In this document: positions 45,961-57,235 of the stretch, piece after piece | How the letters are laid out: each line of letters starts with the position of its first letter | How positions within the stretch are numbered: position 1 is the first letter of the stretch | Assembly: GCA_008508345.1 (NCBI GenBank) | Contig: QNGE01000927.1 | Coordinates: 60,332 to 124,331, forward strand | DNA from: Paragonimus westermani | Taxonomy: Eukaryota > Platyhelminthes > Trematoda > Plagiorchiida > Troglotrematidae | Direction: 5' to 3' | Length of the DNA stretch: 64,000 nt | The notes under the pieces: generated by a model | Seen by the model: the letters and a program-made list of their open reading frames with translations, nothing else | Database searches by the model: none | Told to the model about the DNA's origin: nothing | Made by a program: the position numbers and the translations under genes

Positions 45961-48900
45961 TGGGACATTCGAACATCCGGTTCTGCCTGCCCATCCATTG
46001 TTTCTATTAACGTAACTGAGTTGTTCCATCAGTCGTGAGTGAATTGCAGGCGCAAATTGAATTCTTTCTGCGTACGTTAGCCAGAATAAGATTTGAGTAG
46101 GATTTCAGAGGACAACTACGGCTGAGAGTTGTTGCAAGAGATTTTGCCTCAGCGGTGGCGCTGGAGACATGCCTATTGAACACGCTTTGTTTCCGCCACC
46201 TCGTTGTTGGATGGGAGTCACCGAGGGTCCAAAGAGAGGTGATATGACTGTTCTCAACCTAGTCAAGGAAACAACGTTCCCGGGGGACCTTTTAGGCTAG
46301 TCACCGACGGGTGACTGAATGGGCCCGGCGGTTGGTGCGCAGGGCTGTTTTATATTAATTACGATGGTAGTAGTGCATATGACGTGATTCACGATCTCCG
46401 AGGAGAAAAGCGTCTTGTCCTCTTAGAGCAAGTGCTTAACTGTTAATTTCAACACACGACTAAGAGAAAGTTGAGAACTGCCTGTAGGTCTGTTTATATT
46501 GCTGGCTACACCAACTATGAGGTGGAACATTGCAGTCAGAAATATCGAACAGTAGAAACACATGGATACGTCGAGACATTGACACGCTCTGCCTGTACAT
46601 ACATTTATCTTCTAACTCAAAATGTGGTCTTTAGAAGTCAGCATTTATTTGTTTAGATCCCTCCAACCACAGACCTGGCTCGTTTATTTAACACTGATCA
46701 ACGTATTGTTCGAGGGGGCTCCTTCGCGCTTTTTTCTGTTTCTGGACAGCAAGGTTCACTGGAAATTTCTACCAAATTATGGCAAACCGTACTAATTTTA
46801 TTGCGACGGTGTATTGCGACACTTGTTTCTATGGACTTTTGGGTCATGTAGATATGAGGTATTTGGATCGGGATGTTTGATCATCGTTTGCTTATTTGTG
46901 TGATGCGTGCACTCGAAAATCCTTTCCAGTTCATTATAATGTCGGATGCTTCCCCGTGGCGTCGAGGCATTCAGAGTCACCACGAGGAGTGGCGTTTAAT
47001 CAGATGGATTTGTTTGCTACCACTCATGCGAGAAAATGCCCTCATGTAACGAGATTTGAGTATTGGGTGCTTTCCGTACTCTCGGTGAACGCGCACACAC
47101 TGGTTTATGCTTTTTTGTTTACTGTGTTGATTGGTTTATTTGTCTGGTCACGTCGAATGTGGTCGACTGCGTTGGTCCTGCCTGGCCAAACGCACTTCTG
47201 TATGGTGACCTACTGGCCCACTGGATCCGTAACCTCATCAGTGCATTTGACTAGGTGGTGATACCAAAATGAATGCATCGGTCTTCTAAGTCAGATGTCC
47301 ACGAAATGTGCAAATACATCATGTCTATACAATGAGAACACGTTTTGTGATCAATGAACGTATAGTAATGTGAACATGTTAACTAGTTCGTCCGGATCGT
47401 TTCTTGGCCGTGGTGTGATTGGGTGGCCACTTGTTGACTTGATCGGTCTAATTGGTCTGCTTGACGTGAAGACGGTCGTTTCGTAGGCAACGAATACTGC
47501 TGCCGTATGACCGTTCGTTCTGTCCCAATAGGTACTCGTTCTCCATCGGAACACTTTGATTCACCTGTGGATAGTGCTACGGATCAACGATTCGTTTTCA
47601 TGGTGACCGGTGACGATTAGGACGAAGCTCACGACCGAGCAGGGACTGGAGCCGCATTTATTCCTTAGACGGAACAAAGATTGTCCGATTAGACCGCAAG
47701 GAATAGTTGCTTGTGTGTCGTCAGACTTTGTACTCGACCACAGTTTCTGTCAACACAAACCAAAAAGACGTTTATCTGTCATATTTGTTGTTCACGTATT
47801 ATCATTAACGACCTCATGCTGTCAGTTTTGTTCTACCAAGATGATCTAAATGCACGGACCTCGACGAATTTGCTATAAATATATGCATATACAATTTATT
47901 CGTCTTGTTCTGGATGTAAACCAGCTAGGTGGTATGCTCGAATTCCGGGTGCGGCGCAATGAAAATGGCGACTGATTGTTGTGACTATGCGGACCTTACA
48001 GATTCCACGTATCGAGTAGCTCATTTAAGCACAAACGATGGCAATACGTTATATGGAGGTCACGATGCACAACTCAACAGTGGACGCATACTGACCACAA
48101 GGTCGTCAGCTTCCTTTAACATCAGTTTATTAGTGAGTGTTGTTCATTTTAGGGTAGCCACCTTGACTGAAACTATGCCTTTTTATGAATCCACTGTGCG
48201 GAGTTCGCACATATAAAAATGATCAGTTGGACGTCCAGCGATGGAGGTACACGAAACGCTTATAAAGCAGCGTTCACAGTCAAACTACCCAGATTAATTC
48301 GGTGCAGTGAGAGAAACGAGAACCAGGCAGAAGTATCAACAGTTATGCAAGTCTTTTGCTACGAAGTCCGTTCGGGAGAGGTGGCGCACATGCAGTAAAA
48401 GTGGATGTCTTATCGGCAGTGCTCATGAACAAACGTTAACTGATCCTCCGATCCCGAATTTATGAGACCACCATGGGCTCAAACGCAAATTTACGAAGAG
48501 TTCGTGTAATATTCACAAGGGTTACATTACCACACAGGCTAAAGAGACAGAAGGGGTGTTTCCATCAGACAGCAGTACTGTTTTCCCTGATTCCTGGTTA
48601 TACTGACTGCATACAAGGTGTTGTAATCATATGTGAAAGGAACGATTAACGGATCTAGGGTTTACTGCGGCAGCTTGACGGATGGGCTGGGCAGTTCAAC
48701 TGATTTAAGTCCGTTCATTCGGTTACAGACGATGGGGATTGTTTGTTTAATTATGGCACTCCCGACAATCCCCTGTCGGGAACTGAAGCGGTTGTGGAGC
48801 TTAAGGAATTGAAGTGTGACAAAGCGTTCTTTCTACGCCTCTTTGTAACGTTGGTGGTATATTAACTAACCGCATTCTTTCATTCCGTACAAGAGAGTGA

Positions 48901-49744
48901 AGGGGGCTTCGTGACTGAGCACTTATCAATAGTCGTCCGTATCCTCGAAAGTCATGGAGCATCATGTGACATCCACGGATCAACCGCGTCTCCACTGCAA
49001 TCTGGGTACTCACAAGCGGCCTCTAAACAATGGAGACCGAAATACGAGACCGGGTTCCCCAGGTGGTCGAGGGTGCACAGATCACATTCTAACTTTGTGA
49101 CAGACTAGTTTTCATTTTCCCTGCCAACGGTCATCGTCATTTTGGATCCGGAGATTGATTCCGACCCGGTTGCCCCACCACAGAGGATGCCACTGAAACA
49201 AGTCAATCAGACAAGTGTTTTATACGTGTTCCGAATGTATGGTACGCATTCATGTGCAAGTATCTCGAACGTTCACCGTCTCAAGTCATATTTACTATGG
49301 GTATCCAATCTCTCTCGCCCAATTCACAATTGATGGCATTCTAGAAGGAGCTACCAGAGGCCCCAAAATCTCTGAACGAATCTGCTGCCAGGCAGCAACC
49401 AGATTGACACTGGGTACGCTGAATACGTTGTTTATTTCCTTTTTTATGAATGATACGGACCACGGTAAAACCGATTAAAGCGTTGTTAATGTGTTTAGTA
49501 TGCATTTTGCACCTTCAAGGTTTAGGGTGCTACAGACGGTTTGCACGATATTGCCTATGACTTCACCTATTTAGGTAGTCATCCCATTGGGTTGTAGTGT
49601 AAATCATGCGACGTTCTCCGGAGTAACATTTCGCACATATGGACAAGTAAATAGTTTTAAACGAGTCAAAATCCCACAGTGCGGAAGTCATGACTTAAGA
49701 GACTAAACAGACGGACACAAAGAATAGTAATGGAAATTGTAGGA
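45961..49744. other. No recognisable gene
   Basis: Contains plus frames 46896-47261 (121 codons), 47610-47849, 47929-48216 and 49215-49478, none with a motif I know. Small hairpins occur (CCCGACA/TGTCGGG at 48761-48780, AGTCACC/GGTGACT near 46.30 kb). Nothing else seen. Confidence 0.5.
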
Positions 49745-51110
49745 ATGCCCACTACCAGAGTAACCGCAGCGTCAACATAGATTGTTTCTGAACACATAGG
49801 GGACTGCGACGGTTGACAGCCAAAGCCTCAGTAAACTGGAGTACGCGTTCCCGGTTGCCCCGAGAATGCGTCAGGAACTTTGACCATGCTCTGTTTGGAC
49901 TATGTGCCTTGTAAGTGAGGATGCTGGGTGCCGTCCGTCGGTGTCCACACATGCGCCTGGCGTTTCCAACTTAGTTTCCAGCCATTTGGGAACACGCTTC
50001 TTGATGCGAACAGCTAGTTTTCGGTTTGTCCTCCCTATGTAGCTCATACTGCAGCTACGTGAATATGTATATAAACAGTGGGGTGTGACAGACTATTCTT
50101 GGTCGAGGAGACTGATAGGGTTCTGGTCCACCGTAACGTGCACAGTTTTGCAGCGTTATAAGTGCTGGATAAAGCGGTTGTTAAACGCTTCCTTGTTATT
50201 GTTGATCAGCTATCCCCTAAAAAAATGGGATTTTAAGTATACTGTCATTTCCGGTACCACTGTTACATCTACTGTTGAGATAATGGTTATACGGTACTTT
50301 CTAACACCTGTTGACCTCGACGTCCGTCAGTAAGCTTAACTCTGGCTGTAGGTTATCTTCTGTGAACATCGTTCGTGCAGTGTGGAAAAGTGTCCTGACT
50401 GGATGTCTCTTATACTGCGCCGGATAGAAGCTTTCAAAATGTTCCCTCCAGGTAGGCCTCCTGTAGGCGGATCTTCCTGTCGTGCCATCTGATCATCGGG
50501 TGACTGGAATGTCCAAGTTTGGAAGACAGTCATTCACTCCGTCGTCTCTCATTAGCTTTAAGTTCGGATGAGCTTGGTTCAACTTAGAGAATGACATATT
50601 TAAGTCACGCAAACTCTCAAGAATGGCTAGACTGTCGCTTACGTAACTTCTGTACAACGCTGGTTTTGACAGGCCTTCGCATAATGTGCATTTTAATCTA
50701 TCCATGAAAAAAACCGCTAGAAGTGGACCCAGCGGAGTGCCCTTTATAACCCCCGCCCATTGGCAAAAACCATGCGTCTGGAAACTGAACCTTACATTAT
50801 GTGCACACAAAAGCATAATGGTTTCAGTTCGATCACTGAGATCTGAGCACTGCTCCGTACAATAAGTTCGCAAAAGCTACCGACTATTTCACGAAGTGGA
50901 AAGTTAGTAAACAGGAACGTCACATCGAGTGAACATGTCAGTTTGTCTCGGACACTTAAATCCTCTGGTGAGTAGTCACAAGTTCGAAATTGTCCTTCAG
51001 ACTGTACCTACTGAAGTGTTTTCTGATTGGTTCAAGCAAGTCAGCTAGCCAATGGGCTAGTTTATGAGAAGGAGAAAGGGTGACGGAAAGGGACCTCAAT
51101 ACTAAAAAAT
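49745..51110 (-). pseudogene. Penelope-like retroelement, second family
   Basis: Read right to left, across frames: HKLAHWLADLLEPIRKHF (about 51.05 kb), LTCSLDVTFLFTNFPL (about 50.92 kb), GTPLGPLLAVFFM (about 50.73 kb), SYVSDSLAIL at about 50.64 kb (the YVDD catalytic box reads YVSD), NDCLPNLDIPV, then shifted to RRPTWREHFESF and KRHPVRTLFHTAR (about 50.4 kb). The GIY-YIG domain has CSMSYIGRTNRKLAVRI (about 50.03 kb) and the C-terminal PLCVQKQ. Same domain order as the 1.4-3.8 kb copies but clearly diverged. Confidence 0.75.
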
Positions 51111-51279
51111 ATCCACATCTATATTAAAGAATTCAACATCAAGGTGCCTGCACTTCGCAGACAACCGAGCTGTAGATGAAAGCAAGGCGTCATTAGCAAG
51201 ACAGCTTCCTTACGGCCTTCATCGCCCCACATGAGTAAATACACGCACTTCACAGCTAACTCGGCCAAACAACCACAAC
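51111..51279. other. Spacer between two LINE/PLE relics
   Basis: No motif seen. Confidence 0.4.
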
Positions 51280-52090
51280 ACTGACGCTATTGAGCTCGGT
51301 TAACCGCCATCTCACCTGAAGCCTCCAGTTACCGACTCTGCGAGTCACGAGCTGCCCAGCCTGGGAGGAGAACCGACTTACCGTGGCCAGCCCGTTGGTG
51401 AGCGACTTCAATTCTCTACGCCAGGCCACCAACTGTCAATCTGGCACCATGCACCAGTCGACCGCAGCGTCGGCAGAGTGCTCGGTGTTGCAGACGGCTA
51501 GCTGGCATCCTTAGTACATGGCCTAGCCATGTGAGTCTGTGTAAATGTAAGGAGTGAACAAAAGAACTCGTTTGACAATCATTGGCAAACATCCGCCTTT
51601 TAACCACTTCGTTGTTTACTCGCCGGTGCTGCGACTGAACACAAACATCGATGATTAAATACTTGGAGACGGATCACGTCTTCTACCCTGAGCGGTCAAG
51701 TTTCGCTGCATTAAAGTGATACAGCCCTCACTGTTGCCTTATATACGCAACCTTTAAACATCAGAGGGGTACCTGTCTGTCATCAGAGATGCCCTAGATT
51801 AGCCAATACACCCCAACTTCGGAGACATGAGTTTCCCTTTCATTTCTTTTACCTCCGCTGCTGCTGACGCAGTTTCCTAAGTATACAAACCGGTCAAAAA
51901 ACTCCATAAACTTATTATCTAACAATAAATTTACCTAGTCACAGTTGTCTTGTAGGAGTACTTTGAGACTATGAAGTGCATTCCGAAGTATTCTGGAGGA
52001 ACGCGGAATAACATCTGGCGTAAATTTCCATCTTGACATGACTGCTTACACTTGATGGTACATTGTTCAGGAAGCCGAAGAGATACAATA
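51280..52090 (-). pseudogene. RTE-like LINE C-terminal part
   Basis: Read right to left: MSRWKFTPDVIPR, then KVLLQDNCD (52.0 kb), FFDRFVYLGNCVSSSGG (about 51.88 kb), VEDVIRLQVFNHRCLCSVAA (51.67 kb), LHRLTWLGHVLRMPASRLQH (51.52 kb) and a Cys-rich end. This is the series after the RT catalytic boxes in RTE-type LINEs (Lys-Val-Leu-Leu-Gln-Asp, Tyr-Leu-Gly-Ser, Phe-x-His-Arg-Cys-Leu, Trp-Leu-Gly-His-Val-x-Arg-Met). Frames change several times. Confidence 0.7.
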
Positions 52091-53409
52091 GAAGTGTTGT
52101 AGTAAATAAGTTGCTATCACGTTGTTAACAAGGAGACTTCGTCTTATGAAAATAAATCATCTACAGTGAAGAACAAAAATATCAGGACTGTTGATAAAAA
52201 GCTCAAGGCAAATAACGCGAGGTAGATTCATGGGAGAAACCGAATTTGCCGGTAGTCCGTCGGCTTTATGATCCTCCAGTTCCTAAGACTGACCAACGAC
52301 CACCAATAGCTACGCGTCTAGTGCTCCAATTTCAGTGCTTCCAATCCTTTCCCACTGTATATAAAGCAGCGATCTATTCATAATCCTTCCCTCGACGAAG
52401 TCTGTTACGACGATTATCCTGTGTGGTAGCCGCTCACTCGAGTTCTTATGGGAATGTTACGCTCAGAATAGTTCGAAAATTGTTTCTCGTTTGAACATAA
52501 TCGGACTTCGAGAAAATTAGTGTGATGGCAACTAAAATTCCTCAAGATAAGTCGTGAATTCGAATGAGGTTTGATAGCAAGATTTGCTGTATACTTCTTA
52601 AATAAAGTGGGTTTCATTGTTAGGAAAAATGAGGCCAAAATGCAACTTCGGTTTGCCTCTCGTAGTTCCAACTATTGCGAATGACGAGAGTGTACTTTCA
52701 ACTGATATGCGCATAAACACGGTCAGCTTTTAGGTACGCAGTGAGAATTGCACTGTATTCATTTCTATCAGGCAAAAGTCGTTGTTGGGGCATGCGTATT
52801 ACCAAAGTGACACGTTTTAGTCCGTTCTTTCAATCGTGGTCGTCACTTAATTCACAAGTTCCGGACTTTCACCTCAACATCGTATCCTTATGCTGTCCGA
52901 TGACGGTGAGTTAGTTGACGTTTTCATCGATTCTTCGTAGCTCAAGTACTTGACGCATCATAATTCATTAATATTCGTCACGGAAAGCAGTTTTAGACGA
53001 TGGCAAATCAATGGGTGGCATCGTACCTGAAATGGAATTACTACCTACACCGTCAAATATGAACAAAAATGTTTCCTTTCAACTAAAAACCTACACCGAC
53101 GAGTTTTTGGTGAAGCAACCGATTTATGGTGTTCTTTCACAAAGTTGTCAGTGAAAACATAACCGAGATGAGTCAACTGTATGTCATGACCACGCCTCGC
53201 TCCACAATCTGTTTCCCCTGGCCTCAGAAACTCATCTTCAAGAAGTTCAATATAGACAGCGTTTATCAGTATACGCCCGGTGATAAATCGGAGCGAAGAC
53301 TTGCTTGTCTGATAACACTACGTTTACCTCGGTTGGCGGCAGTATCCGAACGGATTAGCCTGTCGCAGTGACCGAAGCCGAAGGATGCATGTGCTTAACC
53401 AACACTGCA
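52091..53409. other. No recognisable gene
   Basis: The upstream RT palm of the RTE-like relic is not found. Frames 52414-52671 (minus) and 53126-53371 (plus) have no recognisable motif. Confidence 0.45.
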
Positions 53410-53640
53410 AGTGACTTGCAGTGAACCACTTATGGTTCCACCCACACACCACATATCCAGTGTAAACCCGAGGGAGTAAGACCTGGAGGCGTATACGTTA
53501 GGTCTTTATATCCAGCCGGCCAATGCTGGTTAACCAATTGATTGGCTAACACGAAAAGGAAACCCTTATCTCTCGGAAAATAAACAGAGGGAGAGACTGC
53601 AACGACATGATCGAAACTGAGAAGGAAGATGTACAATTCA
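53410..53640 (+). repeat. CR1-like endonuclease/linker fragment, related to 34.5 kb
   Basis: Translates as NHLWFHPHTTYPV, a stop, then TRGSKTWRRI. This aligns with HHLWFFLHIGYPAL and TRENKTRRRV at about 34.5 kb, and the nucleotides match in blocks (ATATCCAG, CCGAG, GCCGGCCAATG). Two relics of one family. Confidence 0.5.
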
Positions 53641-54999
53641 ATACAAGGAGCATTCCAGAGCGTGTTAGCGCATTCTAGAGGATAAGGCTGAAAAACAAAA
53701 TTCGGAGGGGACTACGCAACTATTCCACTTCTCTTTCCAAAAACTTGGTTGTCTGCGGTCTGATATCTATTCTTTTCTTCAGTTTTGTTGGTGATTAGGC
53801 TTAGCCCAAAGTCGTAACCGGCAACATTACAGCGCTCTACAGTTTGAGGTTGACAGGGGCTTACAAAAGGTCTAAATACTCCATCTCCACTCGCCACATC
53901 CTTTGGAATGGAGACAGTCCAGTTGGACTATTTCGGTGTTCCAGTGGTATCGTGTGAAGTGTCATCATATACGGTTGTCCAAAAAACATGCAGGGCTACT
54001 TGGCATTGCTTGTCATGCGCGGACCACACATCAAAACAACGTAGCTCTCATCTACGAATCACGTCACTCGATAAGTTTACAGTGGCTGCACTAGAGAAAA
54101 TAAGGCAATCTGCTGTTTACTCATCACAACTGACTGGCCGCGTTGTGTTTAATGAGTACTGTCTACTCGTCTAATCACTAATCCACTCGAATCGACATAC
54201 TTCAACGGAACTTGGTATGCAGACCAACAGGAATCGAAAAATTGGGTGTCTTCCGTATCGAGCCACATCCTGAGGAGAATACTGCGCAGTGCCAAAACAA
54301 CGTGAGCTTACATGCAGTATGTACTGAAAAGTAATCGCAGTGTTGTTTAACAAATTTGAACCTAATCATAACCAAATTATAGAACGGAAACAACGCTATT
54401 TCCTGAGAGTATTCATACTGGTTGCCCTGCTCATTCTTTGTCCAATGGTACGTAGAATATGATGATTAATTATCCCAGGCAGTCACGAAAAAAGCGGCTC
54501 GCGAGGAAATTTGAAGAAACAAGAGTACTCATTAGGCGTAACCTGGACGATCGACATGGAGGCCAGCGCACATATGCAAAGATGTGTCGCCTGGAGGGCG
54601 GGCATCATGGGTTTGCTGTGCCTGATCCGAGCTAGTCAGGTGATACTAAAAGCCTCCGACTAACTTTATTAAACAGTACGGCAACCCACCATGTCTCCCA
54701 GCTCCCAGGTTCGACTCAATGCGGTTCTAATAGTTTTGCAACTCTCCTTGCCAACTAGCTGATAGTATATCGCGTTGCATATTAAATCTCATTTAACAGA
54801 ATAAGAGAACCTCATTTTTGCCAACGTATTAAGTGATCATGTGTTCTTGAACAACGTAACAGAAACCATCGAGATTACTCTGGTAACTCAGTGACTTCCT
54901 GCGGTGAAGAAGTAAAACTCACGTCGCCAATTATTCTCGCGCCAATCAACACAGCTGGAGTTTTGCCGTAAAACAGCTTAGCTTATTATTACTGAGTGG
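53641..54999. other. No recognisable gene
   Basis: Short frames (53903-54094, 53908-54174, 54171-54393) without motif. Nothing else seen. Confidence 0.5.
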
Positions 55000-55126
55000 T
55001 ACGGCAGATTTATGATTTTAGATAAGACCCAACTGTGAAAAGTCAGGGCTTCGGCTGGATTCGAACCAGCGACAGACACAGCATGCCTCAACGCGGTAAG
55101 CGCTCTACCAGCTGAGCTATGAAGCC
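55000..55126 (-). repeat. tRNA-derived SINE, copy 2
   Basis: The minus strand begins GGCTTCATAGCTCAGCTGG at 55126 (A-box region), carries GGTTCGAATCC (B box) and closes the acceptor-like stem with GAAGCC at 55047. The body holds CACAGTTGGGTCTTATCT, as in copy 1 (9.6 kb). Between the D-like and T-like stems there are about 31 bases in place of the usual 23, and no proper anticodon stem forms. It is therefore a SINE head and not a tRNA gene, though both pol III boxes look intact. Confidence 0.75.
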
Positions 55127-55250
55127 ACACCAGGAGCTCGGAACTTTCAAATCTGGACTCTGTTACAGTGGGACGGGTAAGTAACAGAGTCCAAATGTGA
55201 AATTTCCGAGCTCCTGGTATGGCTTCGTAGCGCAGCTAGTACAGTTGAGC
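55095..55250. repeat. Palindrome joining two SINE heads
   Basis: Arms of about 45 bp (55121-55165 and 55181-55226) are near-perfect reverse complements, with a loop of about 15 bases. Similarity continues outward into the tRNA-like heads on both sides. A stable hairpin or cruciform is expected. Confidence 0.8.
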
Positions 55251-55260
55251 TAATCCCGAA
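55221..55260 (+). repeat. SINE head, plus strand (truncated)
   Basis: GGCTTCGTAGCGCAGCTAG is an A-box-like head related to the minus-strand copy. No B box or body follows, so it is only the start of a SINE or one arm of an inverted duplication. Confidence 0.5.
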
Positions 55261-56599
55261 TGCATTGGTGGTGCAGAGAATCGTGCGCGCTCACTACTAC
55301 ACGCACGTTCACAACAAAGCACTCTCTCCGATAAACAAGTAGAGAACGTACTGCACGCCGAATAAGTACAGTTATGATAATATGGAAACTGTTGAGACCG
55401 GTAAGATATGAACCGTTCGGCGTACTGCGCGCATCTAGTTCCAGGGCTCAAAAAAAAGCTCGATTCAATGTTACCAATGGTTGTGACTGTGTTGGGATCG
55501 AAATGCGAACACTGCACATGTGCGTACGAAGCCCCACTAATCCGCCATCATACTTTGTCGATCGCCCCTACTGTTTTCAGAGCCTTACTACGGTAAATGC
55601 AGTCGTAGTCGTTGGAAGAACATGACGGAAATGGAAATAATGAATACGCATTGTTCAGATAACGCATTTCCTAAAGTAGCCACGCTCAAAACGTTCGAGA
55701 GTGAAGCTTAATTGCATCACTCAGACTGGCCTCAGATGCAAACAGTTTCTTTATCACACAACTATTGTTCCGAAAGTTTTGTCCCTACACTCATCAAAAT
55801 TGTTGACACCCTGCGAACGCGTGATGTTGCGAATCATCGCATGTGAACACTTGAGGTCCCTTCGCTGTTTACAAACGTCCTGTTTTTAGAAGCTCAATTT
55901 TGTCTATGAACAGAGTGATTAATCAGGTTGGACGATATATTCAACTACTATTCCGAAACGTCCAATCTCGTAGATCAGTTTTGACGTAATGGAAGTTAAC
56001 ACGTACTGGGTGTGACCCCAGCAAATACTTTTCCGTAAGGATTGGAAAGTGAACAATTGTGATCGTTCGAAGGGTTCTTCCTTTTCTTCACCTGCTTGAT
56101 ATCTAACCAATCGATAGAGGTCTAAAAACGTCCTTTAGACGGCCAACAGAGCATACTACTTCACTCAGTTTACTACTGATTTGGAGCCGAGGGATTCGTT
56201 CCACGTCTCTGATTGGGTAAAGTATCGATGCTCTAGGGTGCAGTATTTTTCACCAGGAAACAAGGACAGGTTGATACTTGAATGTTCACGTCTGTTTCTC
56301 CGGAAGAGAAAAAGCTTGGTCTGCGCCCTAACGCTAAGCGTCAATACTAGCAGGAAATGGCCACTCGAAAGGGTTTATTACACTCAAAATGTTCGCCACG
56401 CTAATTGGGAACTTCAATCCCAGTGTTTGAACGAAACCTATCTTCATCCCACTCCTGGCCAGCTGGGGACGTAATCACTGAACAGGCTGGTGTGCGTATA
56501 CAGAAGACGAAGAAAAAGTTTCCCAGCCAAATATTTGAAAACTTAGTTTACTGCTAGATCCGTGCTCACTACCAGTCTTTAAGGCGAACCACATAGTCA
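55261..56599. other. No recognisable gene
   Basis: Overlapping short frames on both strands (55236-55517 minus, 55374-55625 plus, 56181-56474 plus). No motif identified. Confidence 0.5.
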
Positions 56600-56790
56600 T
56601 AATAAAGTTGTGCTTGCGTACTCTTCTACTTGCTACCATCATGCAACGAAATATATCGGTAGGAACACTAGAAGCCTGTACAAAACGGTATGAAGAGCAT
56701 TATCCGGCACAGATTGGAACAGGGATCGCTAAGTGTACCATCAGTGCAGTCGCGAGCGATCAGACAGCTACGTCAAAGGTGTGACCCATG
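56600..56790 (+). pseudogene. Possible Penelope-like GIY-YIG fragment
   Basis: YSSTCYHHATKYIGRNTRSL resembles the GIY-YIG start (Tyr-x-x-x-Cys-x-Cys-x-x-x-Tyr-Ile-Gly-Arg-Thr). Two stops and a frameshift follow, then SAVASDQTAT where Ser-Ala-x-x-x-His is usual. No RT nearby, so this is tentative. Confidence 0.4.
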
Positions 56791-56893
56791 GTCTACAAAG
56801 AATCCGATAACTGAACGTAAACATGTCCGGTATCCAAAGCAGCATATGGTGATTTCCGTGATATTGGTACTCAGTAAATATATAAATAAATCA
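56791..56893. other. Spacer, nothing seen
   Basis: Short interval with no motif. Confidence 0.4.
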
Positions 56894-56899
56894 TTTAAT
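56894..56899 (-). terminator. Possible polyadenylation signal for MRPL44
   Basis: TTTAAT on the plus strand reads ATTAAA on the minus strand, about 130 bases after the mL44 stop. It is the common variant of AATAAA. No AATAAA was seen in between. Confidence 0.35.
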
Positions 56900-57029
56900 T
56901 TGCCATTTTGTTTGTAATCTTTTAACGGAGTACATATATTCAACAGGGTAACTCCACCACAGTGGAAAGATACGTTGGATGCACTATCAGATTACTGACT
57001 ATATATATGCACCAAGTACGTGCGACATT

Positions 57030-57235
57030 CTAACCGGTGATGCGTTTGTGAGTTCCTTCCGCTAGCTGAAGATACGTATTTAGAGACACATTTTTCTTGG
57101 CCAATTCGCTCATATCAAGGGGCCGAAGCGGACCGGACAAAGGTAAGGGAGGTCGATGTTCCGAGAGGCCAAACAAGTTTCGAACAGCTTGGCGTGCGGC
57201 TTCTTGTTCAGCGATTTCCAACGTCTCCCCAGGTG
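57030..57235 (-). CDS. MRPL44: Mitochondrial ribosomal protein mL44, last exon
   Basis: The exon starts after TGTTTTCACAG (a good acceptor, phase 1) and encodes APGETLEIAEQEAARQAVRN, then LFGLSEHRPPLPLSGPLRP, ending in about 30 residues and a stop. It matches the C-terminal double-stranded-RNA-binding segment of MRPL44 (human: Gly-Pro-Gly-Glu-x-x-x-x-Ala-Glu-Glu-Glu-Ala-Ala-Arg-x-Ala-Leu-Arg-Lys-Leu-Tyr-Gly). mL44 is a structural protein of the mitochondrial large ribosomal subunit with an inactive RNase III-like domain. Earlier exons, including the RNase III-like part, were not found up to 64 kb on the minus strand, so the upstream intron is long or the exons are outside the window. Confidence 0.75.

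Noticed and set aside
55047..55126. tRNA gene on the minus strand
   Set aside because: The acceptor-like, D-like and T-like parts are good, but the middle is about 8 bases too long, no anticodon stem forms, and the similarity to the 9.6 kb copy extends beyond the tRNA part. It is a SINE head.
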